Source of the DNA: an uncultured Bacilli bacterium
GTDB taxonomy: Bacteria; Bacillota_I; Bacilli_A; RFN20; CAG-826
DNA length: 64,000 nt
Assembly (NCBI GenBank): GCA_934140155.1
Contig: CAKPBC010000001.1
Span: 434,001-498,000, forward strand
Direction of reading: 5' to 3'
Part shown: piece by piece, positions 55,686-64,000 of the stretch
Layout of the letters: each line of letters starts with the position of its first letter
Position numbering within the stretch: the first letter of the stretch is position 1
The notes under the pieces: generated by a model
Seen by the model: only the letters and a program-made list of their open reading frames with translations
Databases searched by the model: none
What the model was told of the DNA's origin: nothing
Translations under genes and position numbers: made by a program

Positions 55686-58208
55686 TTAATTATTATAACA
55701 ACCAATAGATTGTTTATAAGGATTATTATTAAAGTCCAATAATATTCCATCAATTAGAACTGAGTTTTCTTTTTTTAATAATTCTTCTCCATTCATAATT
55801 GCATACTTTTTAGCGTTATCAAATCCAATTCTACTTTCAATAGTAGAACCAACTTCATATTGTGGAAGAGGATTATAATTAAATTTGCTAGTATCATTAA
55901 GTACTTCATTTGATTTATTAATAAAACTATTTAATCCATCAATTTTAGAACCACTTATATTGTAAATAAAATTGTGATCAAAAGTTGCATTATTTAAATT
56001 GCCAAATCTAAATGAAGCAGTACTAGATTGATTATAAATTAAGTTATTAAAGAAATGTATTTTACGATTGTCTTTAATTTGTAATATAACTGGAGAAGTA
56101 TCGCTTGATGTAATAATAGTATTGTTATATATTTCATAACCAGAAGAATAGTAATTCATATAGATAATGCCATTATTTCCTTTGTCATTAACGGATAAAT
56201 TATATCGAACGATTGTTTTATCTTCGCCAATTACATCATTTTCATTAGCAAAATTGCAATTAATAAATAAGCCAAAGGCATTATCATGCGAATAATTATA
56301 TTGCCAAATAGTATTTTTGCTTTGTAAATCGGCATCTAATAATGATCCATCCATAATTGTATTTGTATTATTAGGCAATGGATTTTTCATTGCTTTATTA
56401 TTATATCCTTCGTTATATTGAATGATTGTTCCATCAACATAAGAGGTAACAATTTGGTTACCAGTATAACATCTTAATGCAGTATCATGAATTGTATTAT
56501 GTTCAATAACACCACCTAATAAATTTCTTGCAAAAATAGCATTTTTTCCAACATTAGAAATATTGTTATTAGATATTTCTACGTTGGTGTAAGCAGTTCT
56601 TGAGAAATTCTCGCTATATGGTGAAACTTTTGAAACAGTATTACCCTCTTTATACCAATAAGTAGATATGCCAACATTATCCACATCTTCAATGATATTA
56701 TTAGTAATTGTAACATTATCATATTTAGCATATTTGCTGCTAGTCCACATTTGAATGCCACCAGTGGACTTAGAAGATAAAGCTGAACCATTATTGTCAG
56801 CATCTAAATATCCTTTAACATGATGAATATATAAATTTCGAATAGTAATATTTTTATAAGTTATGTAGTCATTTTGATTACCACCATCAATGTCAATTAA
56901 TACACCGCGGCGGTTACCTTCAACTTCACTAGAATCGGTAATCTCTAGATTTTCTACTATGATATTGTTAGAATTTTTTATATAAATAACGCCTTTACCA
57001 TTTTCATTATTGTAGTCAAATTTAGGTAAGTCACCTTTATCATAACTAGAAACAATAATAGGATTATCATCATCACCATTAACATTTATTAACGATAAAG
57101 AAGAATTAAATTCGCTACCTCGTTTAAATAATAATTTATCGCCACCAACGAGTTTAATATTATTTATGGCATAAAGATTATTAAATGGGCTAGATATTGT
57201 TCCAGTGCCATTAGTTTTAGCATTACTATCAAAGTAATACTTTTTATTTGTTTTATCTTCATCGGATTCGTTATATTTTAAAGTAATATTATATTTAGAT
57301 GCTAATTCACTAGCTTCACCAACTAAATATGGTTTACATTCTTTAACTATTTCATTATTAATATAATATCCAACATTTTTTCCAGCATCTAAACCAGTAA
57401 CATTATACGCTCCTTGATGGAAATAAGGATCTTTTCTTAAACCACTAGGAACATTGTGAAATTTATTACTAGCTAAAATAAAATTATCATCAGTTTTGCA
57501 TAAATTAATTTGTGCATTAGCTAAACTTAATTGATTGTCATTAACTTCACCATCTAAATATTCACTTGTGGGAATAACATAACATTTATTAACTTCTAAA
57601 CTAGCATCACTTTTAAATCCATTAACCATTTGTTTTAATATGTCAAAGTAGTTTAATGTTCCACTTGCATATTTATCAGCATCCATAATACCTTGGCACC
57701 AAACAATATTAACATTTCTTGCTATAAAAGAATCGCGAGTAGCTAAATAATCTAAACATGATGAAAGACGATTTTTTGCTTCAATAAAATAATTGCTACC
57801 AATTTTCCAATCTTCAATAGAAGAATTAGTCACGCTTGCGGAAATAGCCACAACAGGAACATTAGTTTCTTCATAATATCCTTCAACAAATGAAGAAACC
57901 ATGCCACCAGTTTTATTCGAATAATCATTTAAATTGGCATTATTTTCTTTTAAGCCAAATGGTTCACTTATTTCAGAAAGTGAGTTATTACTAGATTTAT
58001 ACTCATAGCCATGATTATTTTTGCATATTAAAGCATCACTAGCTTCGCCTAATCCTGACATATTTCCATCACCCATAAAAAGAAATACATCGACAAAATT
58101 GTATTCTATATCAGGAATGGAAGAACTATTAGAAACGCTAGTATTCATACAACTAGATAAAGCCAAAATGCATGGCAAAATAAGTAATGCTTTAAATTTG
58201 TTTTTCAT
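55686..58208 (-). CDS. Lipoprotein with SGNH-esterase-like and parallel beta-helix domains
   Basis: An 840-residue lipoprotein (lipobox ALSSC, Cys20). Residues about 38-300 resemble the sialate O-acetylesterase (SASA/SGNH) fold: VFLFMGDGNMSG, then NIVWCQG and FHQGAYNVTGLDAG. The usual catalytic GQSNM is GDGNM here, so the Ser is replaced by Gly. About 320-780 is a right-handed parallel beta-helix with many NNI/ISNN turns, as in polysaccharide lyases. No Shine-Dalgarno is visible in the 19-base gap after the previous gene, so coupling may drive translation. Probably glycan binding or cleavage at the surface. Confidence 0.82.
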   Translation of the reverse strand: MKNKFKALLILPCILALSSCMNTSVSNSSSIPDIEYNFVDVFLFMGDGNMSGLGEASDALICKNNHGYEYKSSNNSLSEISEPFGLKENNANLNDYSNKTGGMVSSFVEGYYEETNVPVVAISASVTNSSIEDWKIGSNYFIEAKNRLSSCLDYLATRDSFIARNVNIVWCQGIMDADKYASGTLNYFDILKQMVNGFKSDASLEVNKCYVIPTSEYLDGEVNDNQLSLANAQINLCKTDDNFILASNKFHNVPSGLRKDPYFHQGAYNVTGLDAGKNVGYYINNEIVKECKPYLVGEASELASKYNITLKYNESDEDKTNKKYYFDSNAKTNGTGTISSPFNNLYAINNIKLVGGDKLLFKRGSEFNSSLSLINVNGDDDNPIIVSSYDKGDLPKFDYNNENGKGVIYIKNSNNIIVENLEITDSSEVEGNRRGVLIDIDGGNQNDYITYKNITIRNLYIHHVKGYLDADNNGSALSSKSTGGIQMWTSSKYAKYDNVTITNNIIEDVDNVGISTYWYKEGNTVSKVSPYSENFSRTAYTNVEISNNNISNVGKNAIFARNLLGGVIEHNTIHDTALRCYTGNQIVTSYVDGTIIQYNEGYNNKAMKNPLPNNTNTIMDGSLLDADLQSKNTIWQYNYSHDNAFGLFINCNFANENDVIGEDKTIVRYNLSVNDKGNNGIIYMNYYSSGYEIYNNTIITSSDTSPVILQIKDNRKIHFFNNLIYNQSSTASFRFGNLNNATFDHNFIYNISGSKIDGLNSFINKSNEVLNDTSKFNYNPLPQYEVGSTIESRIGFDNAKKYAIMNGEELLKKENSVLIDGILLDFNNNPYKQSIGCYNN

Positions 58209-58227
58209 ATTAATATTTTAAACTAAG

Positions 58228-59505
58228 TTAGTCCGCTAAGGCAATAAAGTGAATGTTGTTGAAATTTAACGTACCTATGCCAATTTTTGTTACTTTTATA
58301 TTTAAAAACTCAGATTCTTTTGTTGAGTTGAAAATAAAGACAAAAGATTGCGACTCATTGACATCAATTTTCAATTCTTCAGTAATTAGTGATTTATTAC
58401 CATTTAAATTACATTTTAAAGTAGAGGCAGAATCTGTATTGTTAGTAACTGTAAATGCAATTAAATATTTGCCAATATATAGAGAATCATCACTTGCTTT
58501 AGGTAAATATCTAATTTGGGCAGGAGTCTTTAAAGTTTTTGTTACTGAATAAGTGATAGTATTATTTGTCATACTGATTGGACATGATTTTGATGCACTA
58601 TTTTCTGCATACCATCCAGGAATATCATAATTTGTTGGAACTTTTGCAAAGTTTGTTTGATCTGCATCATTAATTAATGAACTATCATCTAAATTAACAA
58701 CTCTAATAGTAACAACTTTAGTAACTTCATCACATTTAATAGTTAAAGTTGTTTTACCAACACTTACTGGAGTGATATTTCCTTCATCGTCTACAGTGGC
58801 AATTTCTTTATTTTCAATTTCATATGTAATATTATCTGCTTCAGTTGCATTTTCTGGCGCAGCAGTAGCGTTTAAGTTTTGAGAAGTAGTGCCTTTATTT
58901 AAATCAAAGACTATTTCATTGTCGTATAAATTGATATTGCTTAGAGTAATGTCTTCGACAGTTTTATAATCAATAACATATTGTAATGATTTTTGAACAG
59001 ATGTTTTTGACTCACCATTTATAGAAAGAGTTAAATCAATTGGAGTATCTTTTAAAGTAGAACTTTTACCATAACTAATGGTGTAACAAGCCCAATAGTA
59101 ATCTCCCGCTTTTGATTCATCAGGGGTTAAATCTAAACCATCATAGAAATATGTTATATCATTAGCAATAATGCCTCTATATACGGTTGGTACTTCTTTG
59201 ACCTTTTCAGCGTGACCTTCTAGGCTTGCACGAGTAAATGTTAATGAATTGATATCACCTTTAACAGCGACAGCAAATCTTAAAACATAATTGTTTTCAA
59301 GTTCGGCATATTGAGTATAAATTTTAGAGTGTTCAATCTTCTCATCACTACCAATAAGTTTTTTAACTGATTGAGCACCAACGGATTGAATAGAAGAAGC
59401 TTCTTCTATAAAATGTGTATCTTTTGAAATAGAATTATCTCCAAATTGAATCATAGCTAAAGCAGCAGCTAAGACAAAAACTGAATTTCTTAATACTTTC
59501 TTCAT
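58228..59505 (-). CDS. Secreted protein with BIG2 domain and cluster-shared modules
   Basis: A 425-residue exported protein with signal peptide (about 1-27), no lipobox and no LPXTG. The module at about 60-180 (RFAVAVKGDINSLTF, AGDYYWACYTISY) is the same as in the 718-residue protein of cluster 1. About 185-275 is a BIG2 Ig-like domain (ENKEIATVDDEGNITPVSVG). The last 140 residues match the end of the gene at 63215 (IGIGTLNFNNIHFIAL vs YGIGTFTFSNIHYIPY). GGAGG before the ATG. It follows the 41-residue protein by 12 bases. Confidence 0.85.
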   Translation of the reverse strand: MKKVLRNSVFVLAAALAMIQFGDNSISKDTHFIEEASSIQSVGAQSVKKLIGSDEKIEHSKIYTQYAELENNYVLRFAVAVKGDINSLTFTRASLEGHAEKVKEVPTVYRGIIANDITYFYDGLDLTPDESKAGDYYWACYTISYGKSSTLKDTPIDLTLSINGESKTSVQKSLQYVIDYKTVEDITLSNINLYDNEIVFDLNKGTTSQNLNATAAPENATEADNITYEIENKEIATVDDEGNITPVSVGKTTLTIKCDEVTKVVTIRVVNLDDSSLINDADQTNFAKVPTNYDIPGWYAENSASKSCPISMTNNTITYSVTKTLKTPAQIRYLPKASDDSLYIGKYLIAFTVTNNTDSASTLKCNLNGNKSLITEELKIDVNESQSFVFIFNSTKESEFLNIKVTKIGIGTLNFNNIHFIALAD

Positions 59506-59517
59506 TGCTTTTACCTC

Positions 59518-59643
59518 CTAAAACTCATCATCATATGGAGAATTTCCCATATGATGGTCTTCATTTACAGTAGACACTAAAATAACATCTTCGACTTTAA
59601 TATTTTCAACAAATAATGTTGGATTTATATACTCTTTTTTCAT
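59518..59643 (-). CDS. 41-residue small protein of the GH3 clusters
   Basis: 41 residues. Its ATG overlaps the GH3 stop by one base (TAATG), preceded by GAAGG, and its TAG leads directly into the AGGAGG of the next gene. It begins MKKEYINPTLFVENIKVEDV, then ILVSTVNEDHH and ends SPYDDEF. It matches the 43-residue protein at 49313 in length, place and pattern. No signal, membrane helix or Cys. It is too small for default gene finders. Function unknown; a peptide ligand, adaptor or modified peptide precursor are all possible. Confidence 0.8.
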   Translation of the reverse strand: MKKEYINPTLFVENIKVEDVILVSTVNEDHHMGNSPYDDEF

Positions 59644-62600
59644 TATTCTTTACCTTCTTTTTTCTTTGATTTAATATTTTCTAATAATTTATCAATTGGT
59701 TTTTCGAACAATACTGCAATTAAACAAACAATACTAATTGCAAATATGATATCAATAGTTATTTGGCTACCTTTTAATACTTTTACCCAAGTAGGAGTAA
59801 CTGGAATAATTTTCATGCCTGGAGCAATATAGTTCATTTGGTTAGAGCGACAAACAGTATATAAAACACGATGTACTGATTCTCTCATTGCCCACGCTAA
59901 TTCACCATAATCTTTTGAATATTGTTTTAATGCATCAGCGCTTGTTGTACCATCTGGAAGATTGCTACCATTAAGTAATCCATTTTCCACAGACATATAT
60001 TTATTCCAGAAGTCCGAAATGATAATACCATTTAATCCATATTCAGCACGTAAAACTGTATTACAGAATCCGTGTGATCCAGTCCATTTAGCGCCTAATC
60101 TATTTAAGCCAGTCATTAATCCCATCATTTGTGCTTCATCACCAACTTCAATAGCAACTTGAATAGGTAATAAATAATTTTCTCTAATTGATTGTTCGTT
60201 AGCGTAAGAAGATACACCATATCTATTAGTTTCTTGATCATTTAAGATACCATGTTTTAAAATCATGAATACACCTTTAGATTGTGTGCCTTTTGTTTCA
60301 TATCCACTAGCCATACCAGTTAAGAAACCATCTTCACTATAATATTCAAATGCACGGCCATTATAAGCACCACGATGTAAGTTAATACCATATCCATACA
60401 TTCCAGCATAGCCAACCCAAAGACATTCTTCACCAATTTGCGTTCCTAATCTTTCGATTAATTCAATGTTAAATGTAGAAGCAACAATACCATTACATGT
60501 GAATATTGTTGGATATTCTCCAACACCTTCTTCATAGAATTTAGCAAATCCTTCAAAAATGTTATCAGTTGAATTATAGCCATATGCTTGAATTGGACCA
60601 ACAGAACCATTTTGCTCACAAGTAATTGGAGCATTAATTGATTCTATTAATTTAGTACATCTTAGGCCATCGCTTAATAAAGTTATATAGTCGTCAAATG
60701 ATAATTGGTCAAGTAATTGATACCATAATTCATTATCATACTCAATTAATTCGCCATTTTCATAATTCCTTATATCAATTAGTGATAATCCGCTACTTTT
60801 GTTAAATGTTGGATATTCAATATTATCTTTATTAACTTCAAGTATTTTTTGGTCATTATCATAATCATTTGTAACAGTTAATTTAATTTTTTTATTTACT
60901 GTTCCTGACCAATTCTTACGAGTCATATAATTAGGAGTAGAACCATCAGTAGCAGTAGCATTAACATTATCATAAGTTAAATAATCAGTATCATCAAATT
61001 GATTAGTAATCTTATCAACTCCGAAGTTAGCGGCTTCTCCTTTATAATTTTCTTTAAATGAAGCATTGGCTTCTTTAATATGTTCGTTAGTAGAATATTT
61101 TACGTCATCAAAATCAATATGAATTGGATTTGATACTAAATTATCTTTACCATCAACATTATAGCCTTTCTTTTTAAGAATGTTATTAGTGGCTTCATGA
61201 GCATCGCTTGCCACAGTTAAATAATAATTGTCATTAGCGTTATTAGAGCCAATTACATAAGTTTTAGCTTTATGTGAATCATAACTTGCAAAATACTTTT
61301 TATCAACAGAAATAGTAATTACATCACTTTCATTTTGTTTAAGTAATTTAGTCTTACCAAATCCAACTAATTCGACAGCGGCTTTTTCAACATTATTTTC
61401 CATATCATATTGCGTATATGGTTTTTGTAAATATAATTGAACAATATCTTTACCTTCAGTTTTACTAATGTTCGTTACTTTAATAGATACTTCATATGTA
61501 GTTTTATCGTTTTCAGTAGAAGAAGTAACTTTATAATCCGACCATTTAAAGTTTGAATAAGATAAACCATATCCAAATGGATATTTAACTACGTCATCAT
61601 AATTAAATTCACCAACGTTTTCGCGGTTCATAATGACATCTTCGTATCTTGTTTCCGTATATTTATAGCCATTATAAATACCTTCTTGATAAGCAACGTA
61701 ATATTTATTTTCCCCATTACGATAGTTAGTAATAGAAGAAGAATTACCATATTCATTAGCCCCAATATTGGTATAAACTGGATTTAAAGAGTGTTTATTA
61801 AAGAATGTAGCAGATAATCCACCAGATGGGTTAATAGAGCCCGCTAAAGCCTTGCCAACAGCAATAGTACCAGTAGATCCAGTGGTACCGCACCAAATCA
61901 TAGCATCAATGCCATATTTTTCATCATCAACGAAATCACATTGGATTTGATTAGCGGAATTCATTAAAACAATAATCTTTTTAATAGTGCCGTTTTTCTT
62001 TAATGTAGCAAGATTTTCTAAAACATCTTTTTCATTATTAGATAAAGCTAAATAGTTATTTGAGTCAGTAAATGGCTCATTATTTTTATAAAACATATCA
62101 CAGTTTTCACCAGCTGATCTAGATAAAACCATAATTGCGGCTTCAGCTTTATCGTTTTTACTACTTGGTAATTCTGACCATTTAGCGTCTTTTGTTTGGA
62201 ATGATTTATTTTGTGATTGGTTACCGCTAAAATCGGTTCCTTGCCAATATTCTTGGTGTTCTTTGTAGAAATTCCATAAGCCATCATTAACAACAAATCC
62301 ACTTTTTTCTAATCCGGATTTTAAAGTTGTGGCTTTGCTTACAATTTTAGGGTTAGATCCACTAGATCCTCCACCAGTATAAACAAAGTTTACGGAATTA
62401 GCGCTATAAAGATTAACTTTAGCTTTGCTAGAAAGAGGTAAAGCATTGTTTTCATTCTTAAGCATTACTAATCCTTCAGACATGACTTCTTCAACCATTT
62501 TTTCGCTAGCACTTCTTAAATCAGAAATGCCCATATAATCAGTATCATAGAAACATTTAATTTCCGCATTAGGATCAAATTCTACTTTTTGAAGAGGAAT

Positions 62601-62726
62601 GTTAAATGCTCCATTAATTGCCGAGGCATTATCCATGGCAATTTGTGCACCTAAAGTAACAACACCAAATAAAATTGTAAAGGTGTTAGCAAATACTTTT
62701 GTTGTAGTTTTAAATTTCTTATTCAT
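59643..62726 (-). CDS. Membrane-anchored GH3 glycosidase with reversed domain order (second copy)
   Basis: A 1027-residue paralogue of the GH3 at 51862, again with the alpha/beta domain first (about 70-350, GLVMLKNENNALPL), fnIII-like middle and C-terminal TIM barrel. Barrel markers: LKHGILNDQETNR and the nucleophile Asp in GIIISDFWN. N-terminal (about 12-32) and C-terminal (about 975-1000) membrane helices are kept. The frame begins at 62738 with GTG, but AGGTGA before the ATG at 62726 fixes the start. It overlaps the four-TM gene by 8 bases and the small gene by 1 base. Same likely activity. Confidence 0.88.
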   Translation of the reverse strand: MNKKFKTTTKVFANTFTILFGVVTLGAQIAMDNASAINGAFNIPLQKVEFDPNAEIKCFYDTDYMGISDLRSASEKMVEEVMSEGLVMLKNENNALPLSSKAKVNLYSANSVNFVYTGGGSSGSNPKIVSKATTLKSGLEKSGFVVNDGLWNFYKEHQEYWQGTDFSGNQSQNKSFQTKDAKWSELPSSKNDKAEAAIMVLSRSAGENCDMFYKNNEPFTDSNNYLALSNNEKDVLENLATLKKNGTIKKIIVLMNSANQIQCDFVDDEKYGIDAMIWCGTTGSTGTIAVGKALAGSINPSGGLSATFFNKHSLNPVYTNIGANEYGNSSSITNYRNGENKYYVAYQEGIYNGYKYTETRYEDVIMNRENVGEFNYDDVVKYPFGYGLSYSNFKWSDYKVTSSTENDKTTYEVSIKVTNISKTEGKDIVQLYLQKPYTQYDMENNVEKAAVELVGFGKTKLLKQNESDVITISVDKKYFASYDSHKAKTYVIGSNNANDNYYLTVASDAHEATNNILKKKGYNVDGKDNLVSNPIHIDFDDVKYSTNEHIKEANASFKENYKGEAANFGVDKITNQFDDTDYLTYDNVNATATDGSTPNYMTRKNWSGTVNKKIKLTVTNDYDNDQKILEVNKDNIEYPTFNKSSGLSLIDIRNYENGELIEYDNELWYQLLDQLSFDDYITLLSDGLRCTKLIESINAPITCEQNGSVGPIQAYGYNSTDNIFEGFAKFYEEGVGEYPTIFTCNGIVASTFNIELIERLGTQIGEECLWVGYAGMYGYGINLHRGAYNGRAFEYYSEDGFLTGMASGYETKGTQSKGVFMILKHGILNDQETNRYGVSSYANEQSIRENYLLPIQVAIEVGDEAQMMGLMTGLNRLGAKWTGSHGFCNTVLRAEYGLNGIIISDFWNKYMSVENGLLNGSNLPDGTTSADALKQYSKDYGELAWAMRESVHRVLYTVCRSNQMNYIAPGMKIIPVTPTWVKVLKGSQITIDIIFAISIVCLIAVLFEKPIDKLLENIKSKKKEGKE

Positions 62727-63192
62727 GATTTTCTTCACCTTTCAATTTTTCTTTATTTTGCTTTTTATAAATTGCAACATTACCAACAATGCCACTAATT
62801 AAAAATAATACGATACAAACAACATATGTTTTATCAAGAGCTTGCAATGTTTCTTTAGATATTCCACTATAGAAAACTTCTGATAAATACATATAAGAAG
62901 CGTTAATAAATATTAAAAATGCTATAAAAATTAGTATTGAGCTTACAATTGGAGCAAATTTAGAAGTTTCTTTAAATAAAGATAAACCAATAAATAATAA
63001 CGCAGCAATAAAAGGCAATATAACAGCAACATTACTATAATAAGCAGTGCCAGTGTAATGAACTTGATAGATAATTGCGACAATAATACCTATTACAATG
63101 CTAGAAACTCCTAAGTAGAAGCCAATCCACTTAGAAGTTATAGTTTGTTTGATATTATCTAGCAATGAATTTGAACTAGATTGATTATTCAT
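62719..63192 (-). CDS. Four-TM membrane protein of the GH3 cluster (second copy)
   Basis: 157 residues with four membrane helices (SIVIGIIVAIIY, VILPFIAALLFIGLSLF, IVSSILIFIAFLIFI, VCIVLFLISGIVGNVAIY) and a short polar N-terminus. Paralogue of the gene at 54938, in the same place before a GH3. AAAGGA precedes the ATG. It begins 22 bases after the previous secreted-protein gene, so it is part of the operon. Role unknown. Confidence 0.82.
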   Translation of the reverse strand: MNNQSSSNSLLDNIKQTITSKWIGFYLGVSSIVIGIIVAIIYQVHYTGTAYYSNVAVILPFIAALLFIGLSLFKETSKFAPIVSSILIFIAFLIFINASYMYLSEVFYSGISKETLQALDKTYVVCIVLFLISGIVGNVAIYKKQNKEKLKGEENHE

Positions 63193-63214
63193 ATTTTATT
63201 TTCCTTTTTTTTGA

Positions 63215-64000
63215 TTATTTTACGTATGGAATATAATGGATATTACTAAATGTAAATGTGCCTATTCCATATGATTTAAGTTTGAAGTTAACGATTTGTT
63301 CAGATGTACAATTAAATACATGTTCAATTGTAACTGTTTCACCGGCTTTTACTTTAATATCAGTTGTTTTACCCTTACGAACACCAAATTGGACAAATAC
63401 TTCGGAATCTGTATTATTGGTGATATCTAATGACATAAAGTATTTGCCTTGATATTTGTTACCATTTTCATCTTTAGCCATGTACATCAATGTAGGAATC
63501 TTGTTACCGGTCATATTTTCTACAACCTTGCTAGATTCTAAGCCAATAACACCTTCAGTTAAACTTGAAGATAATCCATTACTTGTTACAACATTCATTC
63601 CATACCAACCCGGTGTAGTAATCGAACTTGGTCCATTAACATTAGCAATAGTGCCATCATCAACGAATTTGTTTTCATTAGATATAACAACTACTTCACA
63701 AGTTTGTGATAATTCACCCACAGTAGCGGTAATAATAGCATATCCGCCTTTAACAGCTTGAATCTCACCATTATTAACAGTTACAACTTCATTATTAGAA
63801 GAAGTCCATGTAACTTCACCTTCAACATTTTTAACATCGGCTACAAGTGTATCTTTAATAATTCCTTTTTCTAAGTTTAATACGACATTAGATTTAGATA
63901 ATGTTAATGTCGATGCAATAACATTAATAGTTACAGAAGCACTTAATTCACCATTTTTAGCAGTGATAATTGTAACACCGCCACTAACTGGAGTAACAAC
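63215..64000 (-). CDS. BIG2-domain surface protein, 5' end outside window
   Basis: The frame is open to the right edge (262 codons including the stop), so the gene continues beyond the window; a GTG at 63721 is not a real start. At least two BIG2 Ig-like repeats are present (VTIITAKNGELSASVTINV and AIITATVGELSQTCEVVV), followed by the C-terminal beta module that it shares with the protein at 58228. It is the most upstream visible gene of cluster 2. Expected to be secreted, but the signal peptide is not in view. Confidence 0.85.
   Translation of the reverse strand, partial: VVTPVSGGVTIITAKNGELSASVTINVIASTLTLSKSNVVLNLEKGIIKDTLVADVKNVEGEVTWTSSNNEVVTVNNGEIQAVKGGYAIITATVGELSQTCEVVVISNENKFVDDGTIANVNGPSSITTPGWYGMNVVTSNGLSSSLTEGVIGLESSKVVENMTGNKIPTLMYMAKDENGNKYQGKYFMSLDITNNTDSEVFVQFGVRKGKTTDIKVKAGETVTIEHVFNCTSEQIVNFKLKSYGIGTFTFSNIHYIPYVK

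Noticed and set aside
47144..64000. Sortase (LPXTG) anchoring of the secreted proteins
   Set aside because: No LPXTG-like motif, hydrophobic tail or Lys/Arg end at any of their C-termini.

Overview
The window is AT-rich (by eye about 30% GC) and uses the standard bacterial code: TGA ends genes such as hipB and the first GH3 gene, and Trp is TGG. Strong AGGAGG-type ribosome binding sites, many Ser/Thr-linked lipoproteins with LxxC lipoboxes, KtrAB, YhaO/YhaN, AsnA and class I aldolase suggest an uncultured gut-type Bacillota, probably a low-GC Bacilli/Mollicutes-related lineage such as RF39. That placement is inference. No rRNA, tRNA, CRISPR array or intact insertion sequence was seen.

Layout. 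1-1445: the 3' part of a glycosyltransferase-like gene running off the left edge. 1596-7896 (-): an operon of three large lipoproteins. 8068-9520: a hipBA-type toxin-antitoxin pair with two phased operators on its promoter. 9540-10724: a gene graveyard with a MerR-type promoter in front of a gutted, frameshifted SDR gene, a broken unknown gene, a truncated Walker-A ATPase and a 4 x 23-bp repeat. 10725-15137 (-): a SWIM/SNF2 helicase. 15343-21601 (+): a second three-lipoprotein operon that includes an M6-like metalloprotease. 21737-26050: asnA with a small HTH-like protein, an AbiE-type toxin-antitoxin pair, a winged-helix remnant and a vWA protein. 26146-37103: a GH2 glycosidase, enolase, an SPFH protein behind a riboswitch-like leader, a TPR protein, a gene split at an A9 tract (helical domain plus trypsin-like protease), a Nudix hydrolase, class I FBP aldolase, an orphan RelB antitoxin and fructokinase. 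37104-43715: a dead transporter tail, KtrB/KtrA potassium uptake and the YhaO/YhaN nuclease pair. 43716-44770: repeats and an XRE regulator with its partner. 44904-46823: a second GH2.

46870-64000 is a carbohydrate-associated cell-surface region. Two related gene clusters on the minus strand (55393 to 47144, and right edge to 55686) each encode a four-TM protein, a membrane-anchored GH3 with reversed domain order, a tiny 41-43 residue protein too short for usual gene finders, and secreted multi-domain proteins. The first also has a membrane-anchored CBM6-like protein. The second also has BIG2 proteins and a lipoprotein with a degenerate SGNH-like domain and a parallel beta-helix. The GH3, GH2, fructokinase, aldolase and enolase genes outline uptake and glycolytic use of glycan-derived sugars. 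Three cre-like boxes (before the lipoprotein operon, enolase and the GH3 cluster) hint at CcpA control. The paired small proteins in the duplicated GH3 clusters, the SPFH-gene leader and a candidate small RNA with an anti-Shine-Dalgarno loop are the most novel items.
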